This document shows, piece after piece, positions 47,425 through 57,456 of a stretch of 64,000 nucleotides of DNA. The DNA comes from Paraperlucidibaca baekdonensis (lineage in GTDB: Bacteria; Pseudomonadota; Gammaproteobacteria; Pseudomonadales; Moraxellaceae), in assembly GCF_003387535.1 (NCBI RefSeq), contig NZ_QUNR01000001.1:62001-126000 (forward strand). Reading direction: 5' to 3'. The position numbers and the translations under genes were made by a program. How positions within the stretch are numbered: position 1 is the stretch's first letter; each line of letters opens with the position of its first letter. The notes beneath the pieces were generated by a model. The model had not been told where the DNA came from. It saw only the letters and a list, made by a program, of their open reading frames with translations, and searched no databases.

Positions 47425-47436
47425 GCAGTATACTGC
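47425..47436. promoter_or_regulatory. Perfect palindrome between divergent nhaA and ettA
   Basis: GCAGTATACTGC is a perfect 12-bp palindrome with TATACT on both strands, placed 34 bp before the ettA start and about 43 bp before the nhaA start. It could provide the -10 for either gene. No -35 stands out on either strand. Confidence 0.35.
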
Positions 47437-47469
47437 GCCGCTTGATTGGCCCGTAAAGAGGAGCATCGC

Positions 47470-49128
47470 ATGGCTCAGTACATCTACACCATGAACCGGG
47501 TGTCGAAATTGGTTCCGCCCAAGCGTGAGATTCTAAAGGATATTTCGCTGTCTTTTTTCCCCGGCGCAAAAATTGGCGTACTCGGCCTCAATGGCTCCGG
47601 TAAATCCACGCTGCTGCGCATCATGGCTGGCGTCGATACCGACTTCAGCGGTGAAGCCCGCGCGCAAGCCGGCACCAAAATTGGCTACCTCGAGCAAGAG
47701 CCCGAGCTCGACCCTAACAAAGATGTGCGCGGCAATGTCGAAGATGGCGTACGCGAATGCCTCGATGCCATGGCCCGCCTCGACGAAGTCTTCAATGAAT
47801 ACGCTAGCGAAGATGCTGACTTCGACAAGCTCGCCGCTGAGCAGGAAAAACTCGAAGCCATTATTCAAGCGTGGGATGGCCACAACCTCAATAACCAGCT
47901 TGAGCAAGCCGCCGACGCGCTGCGCCTGCCCGCCTGGGACGCCGAAGTCAGCACCCTTTCCGGGGGTGAGCGTCGCCGCGTAGCCTTGTGCCGCCTGCTG
48001 CTTTCCAAGCCCGATATGCTGCTGCTCGACGAACCCACCAACCACCTCGATGCCGAGTCTGTGGGCTGGTTGGAGGTCTTCCTGAAAGATTTCCCGGGCA
48101 CCATCGTGGCCATTACTCACGATCGCTACTTCTTAGAAAATGTCGCGGAATGGATTCTCGAGCTCGATCGCGGCCGCGGCATCCCTTACGAGGGCAACTA
48201 CACCGGCTGGCTGGAGCAGAAAAGCGCCCGCCTAGACATGGAAAGCCGCCAAGAGGAAGCCCACACCAAGGCCCTCAAACGCGAGCTCGAATGGGTGCGT
48301 AGCAACCCGAAAGCACGTCAGGCAAAATCCAAATCGCGTATGCAGGCGTACGAGGAGCTCTCGAGCAAAGAGTTCCAAAAACGCGCCGAGACCCAGGAAA
48401 TCTACATTCCACCCGGTGAGCGATTGGGCGATCAAGTCATTGAAGTGCAAGGCATTGCCAAGTCCTTCGGTGACCGCCTGCTTTACGAAAACGTCAGCTT
48501 CACGGTGCCGAAAGCCGCCATTGTTGGCATTGTCGGCCCCAATGGCGCGGGCAAAACCACACTATTTCGCATGATTACCGGCGAGCAAAATCCCGATGCC
48601 GGTGAAGTGGTCGTTGGCCAAAGCGTGAAAGTCGCCTACATTGGCCAGATCCGCGACTCGCTCGATGACAATAAATCGGTCTGGGAAGAGGTCTCTGGCG
48701 GTCTCGACATCATGAAGGTCGGCGACTACGAAATCCCCTCACGCGCCTATATTGGCCGCTTCAACTTCAAGGGCCAAGACCAGCAAAAACGCGTCGGCGA
48801 TCTGTCTGGTGGTGAGCGCAATCGTTTGCAGCTCGCGAAAATCTTGCAAGTTGGCGCCAACGTATTGTTGCTCGACGAACCCTCCAACGACCTCGACGTG
48901 GAAACCCTGCGCGCTGTCGAAGAGGCGCTGCTGACTTTCCCGGGCGTGGCCATGGTGGTGTCTCACGACCGCTGGTTCCTCGACCGCATTGCCACGCACA
49001 TTCTGGCGTTTGAAGGCGATGATGTGGAATGGTATGACGGTAATTACACCGAATACGAAGAGTATCGTCGCAAGAAACTCGGCAATAACGCCGGGCCTAA
49101 GCGGGTGAAGCACAAGAAAATGGCCTAA
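47470..49128 (+). CDS. ettA: Energy-dependent translational throttle protein EttA (ABC-F ATPase)
   Basis: The protein has 552 residues from ATG 47470. Two ABC domains have Walker A GLNGSGKST and GPNGAGKTT and signatures LSGGERRR and LSGGERNR. The linker region between (PKARQAKSKSRMQAYEEL) is the P-site tRNA interaction motif. It binds the ribosomal E site and responds to ATP/ADP. The first residues MAQYIYTMNRVSK match EttA. A terminator follows. Confidence 0.97.
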   Translation: MAQYIYTMNRVSKLVPPKREILKDISLSFFPGAKIGVLGLNGSGKSTLLRIMAGVDTDFSGEARAQAGTKIGYLEQEPELDPNKDVRGNVEDGVRECLDAMARLDEVFNEYASEDADFDKLAAEQEKLEAIIQAWDGHNLNNQLEQAADALRLPAWDAEVSTLSGGERRRVALCRLLLSKPDMLLLDEPTNHLDAESVGWLEVFLKDFPGTIVAITHDRYFLENVAEWILELDRGRGIPYEGNYTGWLEQKSARLDMESRQEEAHTKALKRELEWVRSNPKARQAKSKSRMQAYEELSSKEFQKRAETQEIYIPPGERLGDQVIEVQGIAKSFGDRLLYENVSFTVPKAAIVGIVGPNGAGKTTLFRMITGEQNPDAGEVVVGQSVKVAYIGQIRDSLDDNKSVWEEVSGGLDIMKVGDYEIPSRAYIGRFNFKGQDQQKRVGDLSGGERNRLQLAKILQVGANVLLLDEPSNDLDVETLRAVEEALLTFPGVAMVVSHDRWFLDRIATHILAFEGDDVEWYDGNYTEYEEYRRKKLGNNAGPKRVKHKKMA

Positions 49129-49146
49129 GCCGTAACGCGTTGCCAG

Positions 49147-49195
49147 ACGCCCGTCCTATGGCTCGGTCAACGAGCTCACTAGGTCGGGCGTTTTT
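49147..49195 (+). terminator. Rho-independent terminator after ettA
   Basis: Nested arms ACGCCCG/CGGGCGT (49147-49153 with 49185-49191), CCTA/TAGG and GCTCG/CGAGC form a long hairpin followed by five T. It lies 18 bp past the ettA stop. Confidence 0.85.
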
Positions 49196-49232
49196 GTTGG
49201 CAACAACAAAGCCTTGCAGGCAGGATGTCACC

Positions 49233-49901
49233 ATGGATATTTCAACGCGCCGTGTGCGCCCATTTCTGAGCATCGCGGCAGTCGCGGTTTTATTTGTCAG
49301 CCTTGCGGCGGGGGCAAAATCGATCGGCTGGTGGCCCATTAGCGCCGCCCAAGCCGAGCCACAGGCGCCCACCCACACCATTGAACGTCTCGCCGAGGTA
49401 GCACCAGCACCGCGGGCACAAGAGCAGTGGTATAGCATTGAGCCAGAGCCGGTTAGCCCTCAGCGCGCACCGACGACGGTGCGCGTGGCCGAAGTCAAAC
49501 AGCAACCCATTCAGCAAAAGCCCTACGCAGAGTATGGACATCAGTCGCGAGCCACTACTGAGCGCTATGCCAGCTGCGTGGATTGTGGCGTGGTCACGGG
49601 CATTACGCCCATCGCGGCAGCGGCTGGCCCATCAGGGGTTGGCGCCTTAGTCGGCGCCATCGCCGGCGGCGTCATTGGCCATCAAATTGGCGGCGGCAAT
49701 GGTCGCCGCGTGGCAACCGTGGCCGGCGCCTTAGGCGGCGCTTACGCTGGCAATCGTTACGAGCGCAGCCGAGTTAGTGGCTATGAGATGAGCATTCGCC
49801 TCGATAGCGGCGAAGTCAGAAGTTTGCGTTACGCTGACCATCCCGGCTTCGTCGTAGGCGATGCCATACGACTAGCCGGTAGCCAGGTGGTGCGGCGTTA
49901 G
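49233..49901 (+). CDS. Glycine-zipper 2TM-domain envelope protein
   Basis: The protein has 222 residues from ATG 49233; the frame is open upstream through the terminator, so the longer start is rejected. An N-terminal signal anchor (about 12-30), a Pro/Ala/Gln-rich linker and a glycine zipper [21 protein letters not shown] with [10 protein letters not shown] follow. The last part, [15 protein letters not shown], resembles the C-terminus of the 17-kDa surface antigen/SlyB-like family. Probably envelope associated; its exact role is unknown. Its stop overlaps that of minE by 4 bp. Confidence 0.8.
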   Translation: MDISTRRVRPFLSIAAVAVLFVSLAAGAKSIGWWPISAAQAEPQAPTHTIERLAEVAPAPRAQEQWYSIEPEPVSPQRAPTTVRVAEVKQQPIQQKPYAEYGHQSRATTERYASCVDCGVVTGITPIAAAAGPSGVGALVGAIAGGVIGHQIGGGNGRRVATVAGALGGAYAGNRYERSRVSGYEMSIRLDSGEVRSLRYADHPGFVVGDAIRLAGSQVVRR

Positions 49902-50152
49902 CGCTCAGGTAGCGTGATGTTGAGCTCCAGCACAGAGCAGGTGCCCTGGCTATCGAGCTCAACATGCACCTGATCCTCGCTGATCGGCACATACTTTCGA
50001 ATCACTTCTAAAATATCGCGATGCAGCTGCGGCAAATAGTCGGGCTGTGTGCGCTGACCGCGCTCGTGAGCAACGATAATCTGCAGCCGCTCTTTCGCCA
50101 GCGATGCAGTCGTGGGCTTTTTTTGAGCCCGGAAAAAATCCATAAAGCTCAT
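49898..50152 (-). CDS. minE: Cell division topological specificity factor MinE
   Basis: The protein has 84 residues from ATG 50152, one base after the minD stop. MSFMDFFRA is the membrane-targeting sequence, followed by [16 protein letters not shown], the anti-MinCD helix that binds MinD, and a topological-specificity beta domain. It drives the pole-to-pole MinD oscillation. Confidence 0.97.
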   Translation of the reverse strand: MSFMDFFRAQKKPTTASLAKERLQIIVAHERGQRTQPDYLPQLHRDILEVIRKYVPISEDQVHVELDSQGTCSVLELNITLPER

Positions 50153-50153
50153 G

Positions 50154-50963
50154 TCAGCCTCCAAAAATTCGCTTCAAGATGCCTTTTTTCTGCACCTCTA
50201 AAAAGCGATGAGGCATGTCGGCACCCAGTAGACGATCGACCGCATCACTATAGGCCTGGCCAGCGTCGCTTTCAGCATCAAAAATGACGGGCACGCCTTG
50301 GTTTGACGCTTTCAGCACAGCCTGCGACTCGGGAATCACGCCCAGTAACTTAATGGACAAAATCTCTTCCACATCGGTGACCGACAGCATTTCGCCCGTC
50401 TCAACGCGCGCGGGGTTGTAGCGCGTGAGCAGCAGAAACTCTTTGATAGGCTCCAAGCCCTCTTCGGCACGCTTGGATTTGCTCGACAGCAGCCCCAACA
50501 TGCGATCGGAGTCACGCACCGACGACACTTCGGGGTTGGTTACCACCACGGCTTCATCGGCGAAATACATGGCCATGTGCGCGCCTTTTTCAATACCGGC
50601 GGGCGAATCGCAAATGACAAAGTCGAATTGATCGCTCAGGTCTTGCATGACCTTCGCCACACCATCGACCGTCAACGCGTCTTTATCGCGCGTTTGGCTC
50701 GCCGCCAGCACGTATAAGTTATCTAAGCGCTTATCTTTAATGAGCGCCTGATTGAGGCTGGCATCGCCCTGCACCACATTAATGAAGTCATAGACCACCC
50801 GGCGTTCGCAGCCCATGATCAAGTCGAGATTACGCAGGCCCACGTCAAAGTCGACCAACACAGTACGATGCCCGCGCATAGCCAAGCCGGTGCCAATAGC
50901 GGCACTTGTGGTGGTCTTACCGACCCCACCTTTACCCGATGTTACGACGATTATTTTTGCCAC
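50154..50963 (-). CDS. minD: Septum site-determining ATPase MinD
   Basis: The protein has 269 residues from GTG 50963, which has GAGGA 7 nt upstream; an in-frame ATG at 50996 adds 11 unlikely residues. The deviant Walker A KGGVGKTT (11-18) and the C-terminal amphipathic helix [16 protein letters not shown] for membrane binding are both visible. ATP-bound MinD recruits MinC and is released by MinE. Confidence 0.98.
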   Translation of the reverse strand: MAKIIVVTSGKGGVGKTTTSAAIGTGLAMRGHRTVLVDFDVGLRNLDLIMGCERRVVYDFINVVQGDASLNQALIKDKRLDNLYVLAASQTRDKDALTVDGVAKVMQDLSDQFDFVICDSPAGIEKGAHMAMYFADEAVVVTNPEVSSVRDSDRMLGLLSSKSKRAEEGLEPIKEFLLLTRYNPARVETGEMLSVTDVEEILSIKLLGVIPESQAVLKASNQGVPVIFDAESDAGQAYSDAVDRLLGADMPHRFLEVQKKGILKRIFGG

Positions 50964-51006
50964 AAAAAAGTCCTCAAGCGCGTGCAATGATGGCACGCAG
51001 TATTGT

Positions 51007-51747
51007 TCAAAGGTCGTACAGGTTCAACATCTCTTCCACTAAGCTGATGCGCGCGCCGCGACGCCATTGCGCGCTCGTGCGCAGGTCATCCGCTACGCGA
51101 TAACGCCCGGCAATGGACACCAGCTCAGCCTCCAGCGACTGGCAAAATACTTGCGCTGATGTATCGCCTTGCACGCCCGCCAGCGCCCGGCCTCGCAACG
51201 GTCCATAGACATGAATATGGCCATCAGCCAAGACTTCAGCGCCAGCACTCACCGGCGCCAAAATAATCAAGTCACCGGCGGCGTATATTTGCTGGCCGCC
51301 GCGAACGGGCTGCGTGATGACTTGGGTGGCTTCGCGTGCGGTCGCTTCCGGGGCAGGCTCTGGAGCCGCCTCAACGGCGACGCGATGACCATCGGCGTCG
51401 TAAACTTTGTCGGCGGCTTTCGGGCGCAATGAAGCCAATACCGGCAGGCCTACCGAGGCCAATGCCGCATGCATGGCTTTCGGCGCACGCATGCCTACCA
51501 AGCTCACCCCATGGGCGCGACATAATGCCACCACAGCGGGCCAATCCGCGTGCGCATCAGCAATCTTTTCAACACTCAAAATCACCGGCGATTGCTGCAG
51601 CCACGCGGCAGCATCGAGCGTGCGCGCGGCGAGTTGCGTTTTGATGTCAGCGAGATTAGCCGACTGCAACTCTAAGACAGTCGCCGTAAAAGAACTACCT
51701 TTGAGCTGGAAAGCGGCCGAGGCATCGGAAACAGCGGAAGAAGCCAT
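51007..51747 (-). CDS. minC: Septum site-determining protein MinC
   Basis: The protein has 246 residues. The N-terminal FtsZ-inhibiting domain is followed by a Pro/Ala linker and the C-terminal beta helix with VRGGQQIYAAGDLIIL and GHIHVYGPLRGRALAG, which dimerises and binds MinD. It lies 43 bp before minD in the minCDE operon. Confidence 0.96.
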   Translation of the reverse strand: MASSAVSDASAAFQLKGSSFTATVLELQSANLADIKTQLAARTLDAAAWLQQSPVILSVEKIADAHADWPAVVALCRAHGVSLVGMRAPKAMHAALASVGLPVLASLRPKAADKVYDADGHRVAVEAAPEPAPEATAREATQVITQPVRGGQQIYAAGDLIILAPVSAGAEVLADGHIHVYGPLRGRALAGVQGDTSAQVFCQSLEAELVSIAGRYRVADDLRTSAQWRRGARISLVEEMLNLYDL

Positions 51748-51841
51748 AAAAAAACATCAATCGAAAACGAGGGGCATATTGGAAACGAGGCGGCGTAAGC
51801 ATGCAAGCCAAACGCCGCGTTTGCAGCAAAAACCGGGTGAA

Positions 51842-52096
51842 TTAGGCGTGTGTTTTTAGCAAGGCATTTACTTTATCGGTATAAGCCTGCTCGGCAGCCG
51901 ATTGGCTCATGCCTTTCAATGCCGCCCAGGCATCGTATTTGGCGCGATTAATCATATCGAACATGCCGGGACGACTGCCGGTAGCATCACCTTGGCTGGC
52001 TTGTTTGAAGTGCGCGTAGAGTGCCAGCATATCGTCGTTGCCGGGGCGTTGGCTCAGGGTTTTGATGTCTTTTTGGGCTTGCTCAAAGGCGCTCAT
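51842..52096 (-). CDS. Acyl-CoA-binding protein (ACBP family)
   Basis: The 84 residues, from ATG 52096, form a four-helix ACBP domain: FEQAQKDIKTLSQRPGNDDMLALYAHFKQA, then GDATGSRPGMFDMINRAKYDAWAALKGMS with the Tyr/Lys acyl-CoA contacts. It binds long-chain acyl-CoA in the cytosol. ACBPs are common in eukaryotes and occur in some aerobic proteobacteria. It lies between minC and hyi, divergent from hyi. Confidence 0.93.
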   Translation of the reverse strand: MSAFEQAQKDIKTLSQRPGNDDMLALYAHFKQASQGDATGSRPGMFDMINRAKYDAWAALKGMSQSAAEQAYTDKVNALLKTHA

Positions 52097-52223
52097 GGCC
52101 GGTCTCCATACAATTAAAAAATTCGTATCACTAAAATCGGGTTGCACACAGCCCGTCTGCTCGACAACATTATCAGCAGTTTAGCTATTACGCAGTTTAT
52201 TTTCCCGCACACGAGGCGCGTCC

Positions 52224-53003
52224 ATGCTGAAATTTTCGGCCAACTTATCGATGCTGTTTACTGAGCTACCGCTGCAGGCACGCTTTGCTGCCGCTCATGC
52301 CGCCGGCTTTCGCGGTGTTGAAGTGCAGTTTCCGTATGAGCTGAGCGTGGAGACACTAGCCGCCGAGCTGCAACGCCACGATCTTGAGATGACCGTCATT
52401 AATGTGCCGGTCGGCGACCTCACCAATGGCGGCAATGGCCTTGCCGGTATACCCGGGCGCGAGCAAGATTTCCGCCGCGCCGTACTCGATACGCTGCCTT
52501 ATGCCGATGGCCTTGGCGTGCGCTGTGTAAATATACTCGCCGGACGCCAGCCACCCGACGCTGACCTCGTGCAGTGCCTACACACACTGGCGGCTAACGC
52601 GCGTTATGCCGCCGAAGCCTTCCAAAGCATTGGCGTCACCACCACGCTCGAAGCCATCAACACCTTCGATATGCCCGGCTTTTTAGTCAGCAATATTGCC
52701 CAAATGCAAGAAATTATTGAGGCAGCAGACCACCCCACGTTAAAGATGCAGTTCGACCTCTACCACCTCGCGCGCATGGGCGACGATGTCATTCTCGGGC
52801 TTATGGAAAATGCCGCCAACATTGCGCATATTCAATTCGCCGACGCCCCTGGCCGTGGCGCGCCGGGCACCGGCAAGCTGCCGCTTAAGGGTTTATTTGA
52901 CGTGATCGAAATGCTGCCTTACAGCGGCTGGACGGGCGCAGAATATCGCCCCGATGATGCTGGCACAGAAGCGAGCTTAGACTGGTTCGCGCCCTATCGG
53001 TAA
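52224..53003 (+). CDS. hyi: Hydroxypyruvate isomerase family TIM-barrel protein
   Basis: The protein has 259 residues. LSMLFTELPLQARFAAAHAAGFRGVEVQFPY is the N-terminal signature of the Hyi/OtnI group; VRCVNILAG and the metal-binding Glu of TTLEAINTFDMPG, with HIQFADAPGRGAPGTG, complete the site. It interconverts hydroxypyruvate and tartronate semialdehyde or a related ketotetronate. No glyoxylate-carboligase partner is adjacent, so the precise substrate is open. Confidence 0.88.
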   Translation: MLKFSANLSMLFTELPLQARFAAAHAAGFRGVEVQFPYELSVETLAAELQRHDLEMTVINVPVGDLTNGGNGLAGIPGREQDFRRAVLDTLPYADGLGVRCVNILAGRQPPDADLVQCLHTLAANARYAAEAFQSIGVTTTLEAINTFDMPGFLVSNIAQMQEIIEAADHPTLKMQFDLYHLARMGDDVILGLMENAANIAHIQFADAPGRGAPGTGKLPLKGLFDVIEMLPYSGWTGAEYRPDDAGTEASLDWFAPYR

Positions 53004-53008
53004 AGCGC

Positions 53009-54364
53009 TTAGAGCGCGTCGAGGGCCTCGCTTAAGCGCCCCACACCAATAACTTTAATACCTTCAATGGCCTGCTTAGGCACATTGCCTCGCGGCACAA
53101 TGGCACGCGCAAAGCCATGCTTAGCGGCCTCTTTCAGACGCTCCTGGCCATTGGGCACCGGGCGTATTTCACCGCTCAAACCAATCTCGCCAAACACCAC
53201 AAGGTCGCTGTCGAGTGCCTGCCCGCGCAGGCTTGAGGTCACGGCCAACACCACCGCTAAATCCGAGCCGGTCTCCAGCACCTTCACGCCACCCACGACA
53301 TTGACAAACACATCTTGGCCTTGACTGGAAATGCCGCCGTGGCGATGCAAGACCGCCAGCAGCATGGCCAAGCGGTTTTGATCCAAGCCCACGGCGACGC
53401 GGCGCGGATTGCTAAAGGCGTCATCGACTAAGGCCTGCACTTCTACCAGCAATGGCCGCGTGCCCTCGCGCGTGATCATCACCACCGAGCCGGGAATGGG
53501 CTGGTCGTAGCGCGAGAGAAATATCGCCGAGGGGTTGGATACTTCGCGCAGACCGCGATCGGTCATGGCAAACACGCCGAGCTCATTGACCGCGCCAAAG
53601 CGATTTTTCACGGCGCGTATCAGGCGAAAACGCGAGTCGGCCTCGCCCTCAAAATACAACACGCAATCGACCATATGCTCGAGCACGCGCGGACCAGCAA
53701 GCGAGCCCTCTTTGGTGACATGACCAACCAAAAATAACGCACAACCCGAGCGTTTGGCATAGCGCGTGAGCATTGCCGCCGACTCACGAATTTGCGACAC
53801 ACCGCCGGGCGCTGAGGTCAGGCTATCGGTGTAGAGCGTTTGAATAGAGTCCACCACCAAGATGCGCGGGCGCTCCTGCTCAGCCGTAGCGATGATCGTC
53901 TCCACTTGCGTCTCGGCCATCACGCGCAGCTTATTGAGCGGTAACTCCAAGCGCCGGCCGCGCATGGCTACCTGCGATAAAGACTCCTCGCCGGTGATGT
54001 AGAGCGCCGGCGAGCTTTGCGCCAAATGCGTCAACGTTTGCAGCAAAATGGTGGATTTACCAATACCGGGGTCGCCACCAATCAGCACGACCGAGCCCGT
54101 CACTAAGCCACCGCCCAATACGCGATCGAGCTCCGAGAGTCCGGTGGCAATGCGCGGTGCGTCCTCGGTCGCAATGGCATCGAGCACGCTGACCTGCGCC
54201 ACTGTGCCGGCATAGCCGACCGCCCGCGCTGCGGCTTTGCTGACCACGGCGCGCTGCTGCTCGGCGAGCGTGTTCCATTCGCCGCAGTCAGCGCATTGGC
54301 CACCCCACTTGCTGGCTTCTGTGCCGCAGGCGCTGCAAACAAAGACAGTGCGCACTTTAACCAT
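53009..54364 (-). CDS. radA: DNA repair protein RadA
   Basis: The protein has 451 residues from ATG 54364; an open frame to 54508 lies inside alr and is rejected. A C4 zinc finger CSACG with CADCGEW, RecA-like Walker A GGDPGIGKST, the RadA motif KNRFGAVNELG and a C-terminal Lon-protease-like domain are present. It promotes branch migration in recombination. Its start overlaps the end of alr by 8 bp. Confidence 0.97.
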   Translation of the reverse strand: MVKVRTVFVCSACGTEASKWGGQCADCGEWNTLAEQQRAVVSKAAARAVGYAGTVAQVSVLDAIATEDAPRIATGLSELDRVLGGGLVTGSVVLIGGDPGIGKSTILLQTLTHLAQSSPALYITGEESLSQVAMRGRRLELPLNKLRVMAETQVETIIATAEQERPRILVVDSIQTLYTDSLTSAPGGVSQIRESAAMLTRYAKRSGCALFLVGHVTKEGSLAGPRVLEHMVDCVLYFEGEADSRFRLIRAVKNRFGAVNELGVFAMTDRGLREVSNPSAIFLSRYDQPIPGSVVMITREGTRPLLVEVQALVDDAFSNPRRVAVGLDQNRLAMLLAVLHRHGGISSQGQDVFVNVVGGVKVLETGSDLAVVLAVTSSLRGQALDSDLVVFGEIGLSGEIRPVPNGQERLKEAAKHGFARAIVPRGNVPKQAIEGIKVIGVGRLSEALDAL

Positions 54365-55454
54365 TGGCTGGAATCTCCGTGCGTCGCACGCGTGGCGTAA
54401 GCCGACAAAATAATTCGTAACTGATGGTGCCTGCCGCTGTGGCGACCTCATCGGCTGGCAAGCCTTCGCCCCAGAGCACCACCTCGTCGCCGACATTGAC
54501 GCTGTCATCGACTTGCACGGTGATCATATCCATCGACACACGACCCACGAGCGGGTGACGACGGGCATTGATCAATACCGGCGTGCCCGTGGCTGCATGG
54601 CGCGGATAGCCGTCGCCGTAGCCTACCGAGACCACCGCAATGCGCGTGCTCTGTGGCGCTTGCCAGCTGGCACCATAGCCCACACGCTCGCCGGCCGACA
54701 CGGTAAAGACGCTAATCACCCGGGCGCGCAAGGTCATGGCAGGTCGCAAGCCAAACTGTGCTGCCGACCGATCGGCAAATGGCGAGCTGCCATACAGCGC
54801 GATGCCCGGGCGCACCCAGTCATCGGCGGCCTCAGGCCATGCCAATACCGCCGCCGAGTTTGCCAAGCTACCCGCCACTGGCCCGCCTTTATCGGCAGAC
54901 AACGCTTGTTGTAGTGCACGAAAGCGGCCAATTTGCTGGTCGGTCATGGCCAGTACCGGCTCATCGGCGCAGGCAAAATGCGTCATAAGGCCTAAGCGAT
55001 GTACGCCCACGCACTGACCAATCCGCCGCCACGCCAGCAGCGCTTGCGTTGGCCGAAACCCCAACCGATTCATGCCTGTGTTGACTTTTAACCACACCGC
55101 CAAAGGCCCGGTGGCTTCGTCGGCCTCGAGCACGGCAAGTTGCTCTGGGCTATGCATGACCAAGGTTAGGTATTTCGCTCGCGCCTGCGCCAGTTCTTCG
55201 GCATTAAAGACGCCCTCCATCACGGTGATGGTGCCGCCTACGCCGTGCTCACGCAGCGCCAATGCCTCACTCATGCACGCCACGCCCAAGCCATCGACGT
55301 GATCGACTAGATGACGCGCGACAGTGACCATGCCATGGCCATATGCATCGGCTTTCACCATGGCCAAGAGCTTCGCTTCCGGCATGTGTTCGCGCAGCAC
55401 CGACACGTTATGGGCGAGTGCTTGAGGGTCGAGCGTTAGCCAACAGTCGCGCAT
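54357..55454 (-). CDS. alr: Alanine racemase
   Basis: The protein has 365 residues. The PLP lysine is Lys34 in MVKADAYGHG, and the second catalytic base Tyr lies in ERVGYGASW. RRHPLVGRVSMDMITV and DEVVLWGEG are further family blocks. It makes D-alanine for peptidoglycan. It lies 3 bp after dnaB. Confidence 0.97.
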   Translation of the reverse strand: MRDCWLTLDPQALAHNVSVLREHMPEAKLLAMVKADAYGHGMVTVARHLVDHVDGLGVACMSEALALREHGVGGTITVMEGVFNAEELAQARAKYLTLVMHSPEQLAVLEADEATGPLAVWLKVNTGMNRLGFRPTQALLAWRRIGQCVGVHRLGLMTHFACADEPVLAMTDQQIGRFRALQQALSADKGGPVAGSLANSAAVLAWPEAADDWVRPGIALYGSSPFADRSAAQFGLRPAMTLRARVISVFTVSAGERVGYGASWQAPQSTRIAVVSVGYGDGYPRHAATGTPVLINARRHPLVGRVSMDMITVQVDDSVNVGDEVVLWGEGLPADEVATAAGTISYELFCRLTPRVRRTEIPANG

Positions 55455-55457
55455 GAT

Positions 55458-56849
55458 TTAGTACTGCTCCGAGTCTTGATAATAGCCGGCGGCCAAATCC
55501 TCAAAACGCGTGTACTTGCCCAAAAAGGCCAGGCGCAGACTGCCAATTGGACCATTACGTTGCTTGCCAATGATGATTTCCGCGGTGCCTTTATCGGGCG
55601 ATTCGGGGTTGTAGACCTCGTCGCGGTAAATAAACATGATGACGTCGGCATCTTGCTCAATAGCACCGGATTCGCGCAAGTCCGACATCACCGGGCGCTT
55701 ATTGGGGCGCTGCTCAAGCGAGCGGTTGAGCTGCGAGAGCGCGATCACGGGGCATTCCATCTCTTTCGCTAGGGCCTTCAGCGAGCGCGAAATTTCCGAG
55801 ATCTCATTGACACGATTGCTCTCCAAGCCGGGCACGCGCATGAGCTGCAAATAGTCGACCATGATGAGGCCAATACCGCCGTGCTCACGCGCCACGCGAC
55901 GCGCGCGCGTACGCACATCGTTGGGACTGAGTGAGGCGGAGTCATCAATTAATAGCTTTTGCTCGGCGAGCATGGTGATGGTCGAGGTTAGCCGCGGCCA
56001 ATCCTCTTCCTCGAGCTTACCCGAACGCACGCGACCCTGATCGATACGCCCGAGCGACGACAGCATCCGCATGACCAGCTGCTCTGCAGGCATCTCCATG
56101 GAGTACACCAACACGGGCTTGTCGGAGCGCATCATGGCGTTTTCCACGAGGTTCATGGCAAACGTGGTTTTACCCATCGATGGCCGTGCCGCGACAATCA
56201 CCAAATCGCCTTTTTGGAGGCCTGAGGTGCGCTCATCGAGATCATTAAAGCCGGTACTCAAACCCGTGATCGACTCATCGGACTGAAACAGGGTATCGAT
56301 ACGATCGAGCGCCTTGGTCAGCAATGGCTTCAGCGCCTGCGGGCCGCCCGACTTTTGACTTTGCTCAGCAATCGCGAAGATCTTGCGCTCGGCTTCATCG
56401 AGAATGGCTTGCGCGCTCGCGCCTTGTGGCAAAAATGCCGAATCAGAGACTTCATTACTGATGCGAATGAGCTGACGCAGCACCGAGCGCTCACGCACGA
56501 TGTCGCCATAGGCCGCAATGTTGGTCGCCGATGGCGTATTACGCACCAGCTCACCGAGATAGGCCATGCCGCCCGCATTTTCCAGCTCGCCCAAGCGCGT
56601 TAATGTCTCGGCGATAGTCAGCGCATCCCGTGGGCTGCCCTCGGTGGCCAGCAACATAATGGCTTTGAAAATCAGGCGATGATCGCGGCGATAAAAATCT
56701 TCCTCGCCAACACGATCCGAGACACGATCCCAAGCCTGATCATCGAGCAATAAACCGCCCAATACGGCCTGCTCAGCCTCGAGCGAATGCGGCGGCAACT
56801 TCAGCGCAGACAGCACGGCATCATCAGTGGATATAGGTGAGTTAGTCAT
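55458..56849 (-). CDS. dnaB: Replicative DNA helicase DnaB
   Basis: The protein has 463 residues from ATG 56849; ATGs at 56858 and 56906 are in frame but add residues not typical of DnaB. The N-terminal domain PPHSLEAEQAVLGGLLLD precedes a RecA-like motor with Walker A AARPSMGKTTFAMN and VDYLQLM. It unwinds DNA at the fork. The gene begins about 90 bp past a terminator that ends the rplI operon and is followed by alr. Confidence 0.97.
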   Translation of the reverse strand: MTNSPISTDDAVLSALKLPPHSLEAEQAVLGGLLLDDQAWDRVSDRVGEEDFYRRDHRLIFKAIMLLATEGSPRDALTIAETLTRLGELENAGGMAYLGELVRNTPSATNIAAYGDIVRERSVLRQLIRISNEVSDSAFLPQGASAQAILDEAERKIFAIAEQSQKSGGPQALKPLLTKALDRIDTLFQSDESITGLSTGFNDLDERTSGLQKGDLVIVAARPSMGKTTFAMNLVENAMMRSDKPVLVYSMEMPAEQLVMRMLSSLGRIDQGRVRSGKLEEEDWPRLTSTITMLAEQKLLIDDSASLSPNDVRTRARRVAREHGGIGLIMVDYLQLMRVPGLESNRVNEISEISRSLKALAKEMECPVIALSQLNRSLEQRPNKRPVMSDLRESGAIEQDADVIMFIYRDEVYNPESPDKGTAEIIIGKQRNGPIGSLRLAFLGKYTRFEDLAAGYYQDSEQY

Positions 56850-56940
56850 CGGGCACATCTGAGCAAATAATGCCGTTAGCTTAGGCGGAAAGCCCGCCGC
56901 GACCAAGGCCTTGACAGCAATATTGCCGTCTCAGAAAAAC

Positions 56941-56974
56941 AAAAAGGCGCTGGAGTTAGCCCCAGCGCCTTTTT
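56941..56974 (-). terminator. Rho-independent terminator after rplI
   Basis: The stem AAAAAGGCGCTGG with CCAGCGCCTTTTT encloses a loop of about 8 nt. On the minus strand it ends in a T run, 21 bp past the rplI stop. The flanking A and T tracts make it potentially bidirectional. Confidence 0.9.
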
Positions 56975-56995
56975 GGTGAAGCCAGTGGTTGCGGC

Positions 56996-57442
56996 TTATT
57001 CGGCCGTGATCACCAACTTCAGTGTCGCCGCCACATCGCTGTGCACATACACAACAATGTCGAACTCGCCGGTATGACGCAGCGGGCCTTCAGGCAAACG
57101 CACTTCGGTTTTGTCGACCGCAACGCCAGCAGCAGTCGCTGCATCAGCGATATCACGGTTGCCAATCGAGCCGAACAGTTTGCCTTCATCGCCAGCTTTC
57201 GAGGCAATGGTGACAACCAATTCTGCCAATGAAGCGGCACGTGCATTGGCCGCGGCCAGCACTTCAGCTTCTTGACGCTCTAACTCAGCACGACGCACTT
57301 CGAAGTCGGCTAAGTTTTTGGCGGTGGCTGGCAACGCTTTACCCTGTGGGATCAAGAAATTGCGGCCATAGCCAGGCTTTACATCAACCTTGGTGCCAAG
57401 AGCGCCGAGGCCTTTAATTTTTTCTAACAAAATAACTTGCAT
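56996..57442 (-). CDS. rplI: 50S ribosomal protein L9
   Basis: The protein has 148 residues from ATG 57442, preceded by a second [19 protein letters not shown] and [18 protein letters not shown] are the L9 N-terminal signature; a long central helix and the C-terminal domain follow. It is the last gene of the rpsF-priB-rpsR-rplI operon. Confidence 0.98.
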   Translation of the reverse strand: MQVILLEKIKGLGALGTKVDVKPGYGRNFLIPQGKALPATAKNLADFEVRRAELERQEAEVLAAANARAASLAELVVTIASKAGDEGKLFGSIGNRDIADAATAAGVAVDKTEVRLPEGPLRHTGEFDIVVYVHSDVAATLKLVITAE

Positions 57443-57456
57443 CACGCACCCCAGCC

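Noticed and set aside
47425-47436. GCAGTATACTGC as a LexA operator
   Set aside because: It lacks the CTGT-N8-ACAG spacing of LexA sites; it is more simply a -10-containing palindrome.
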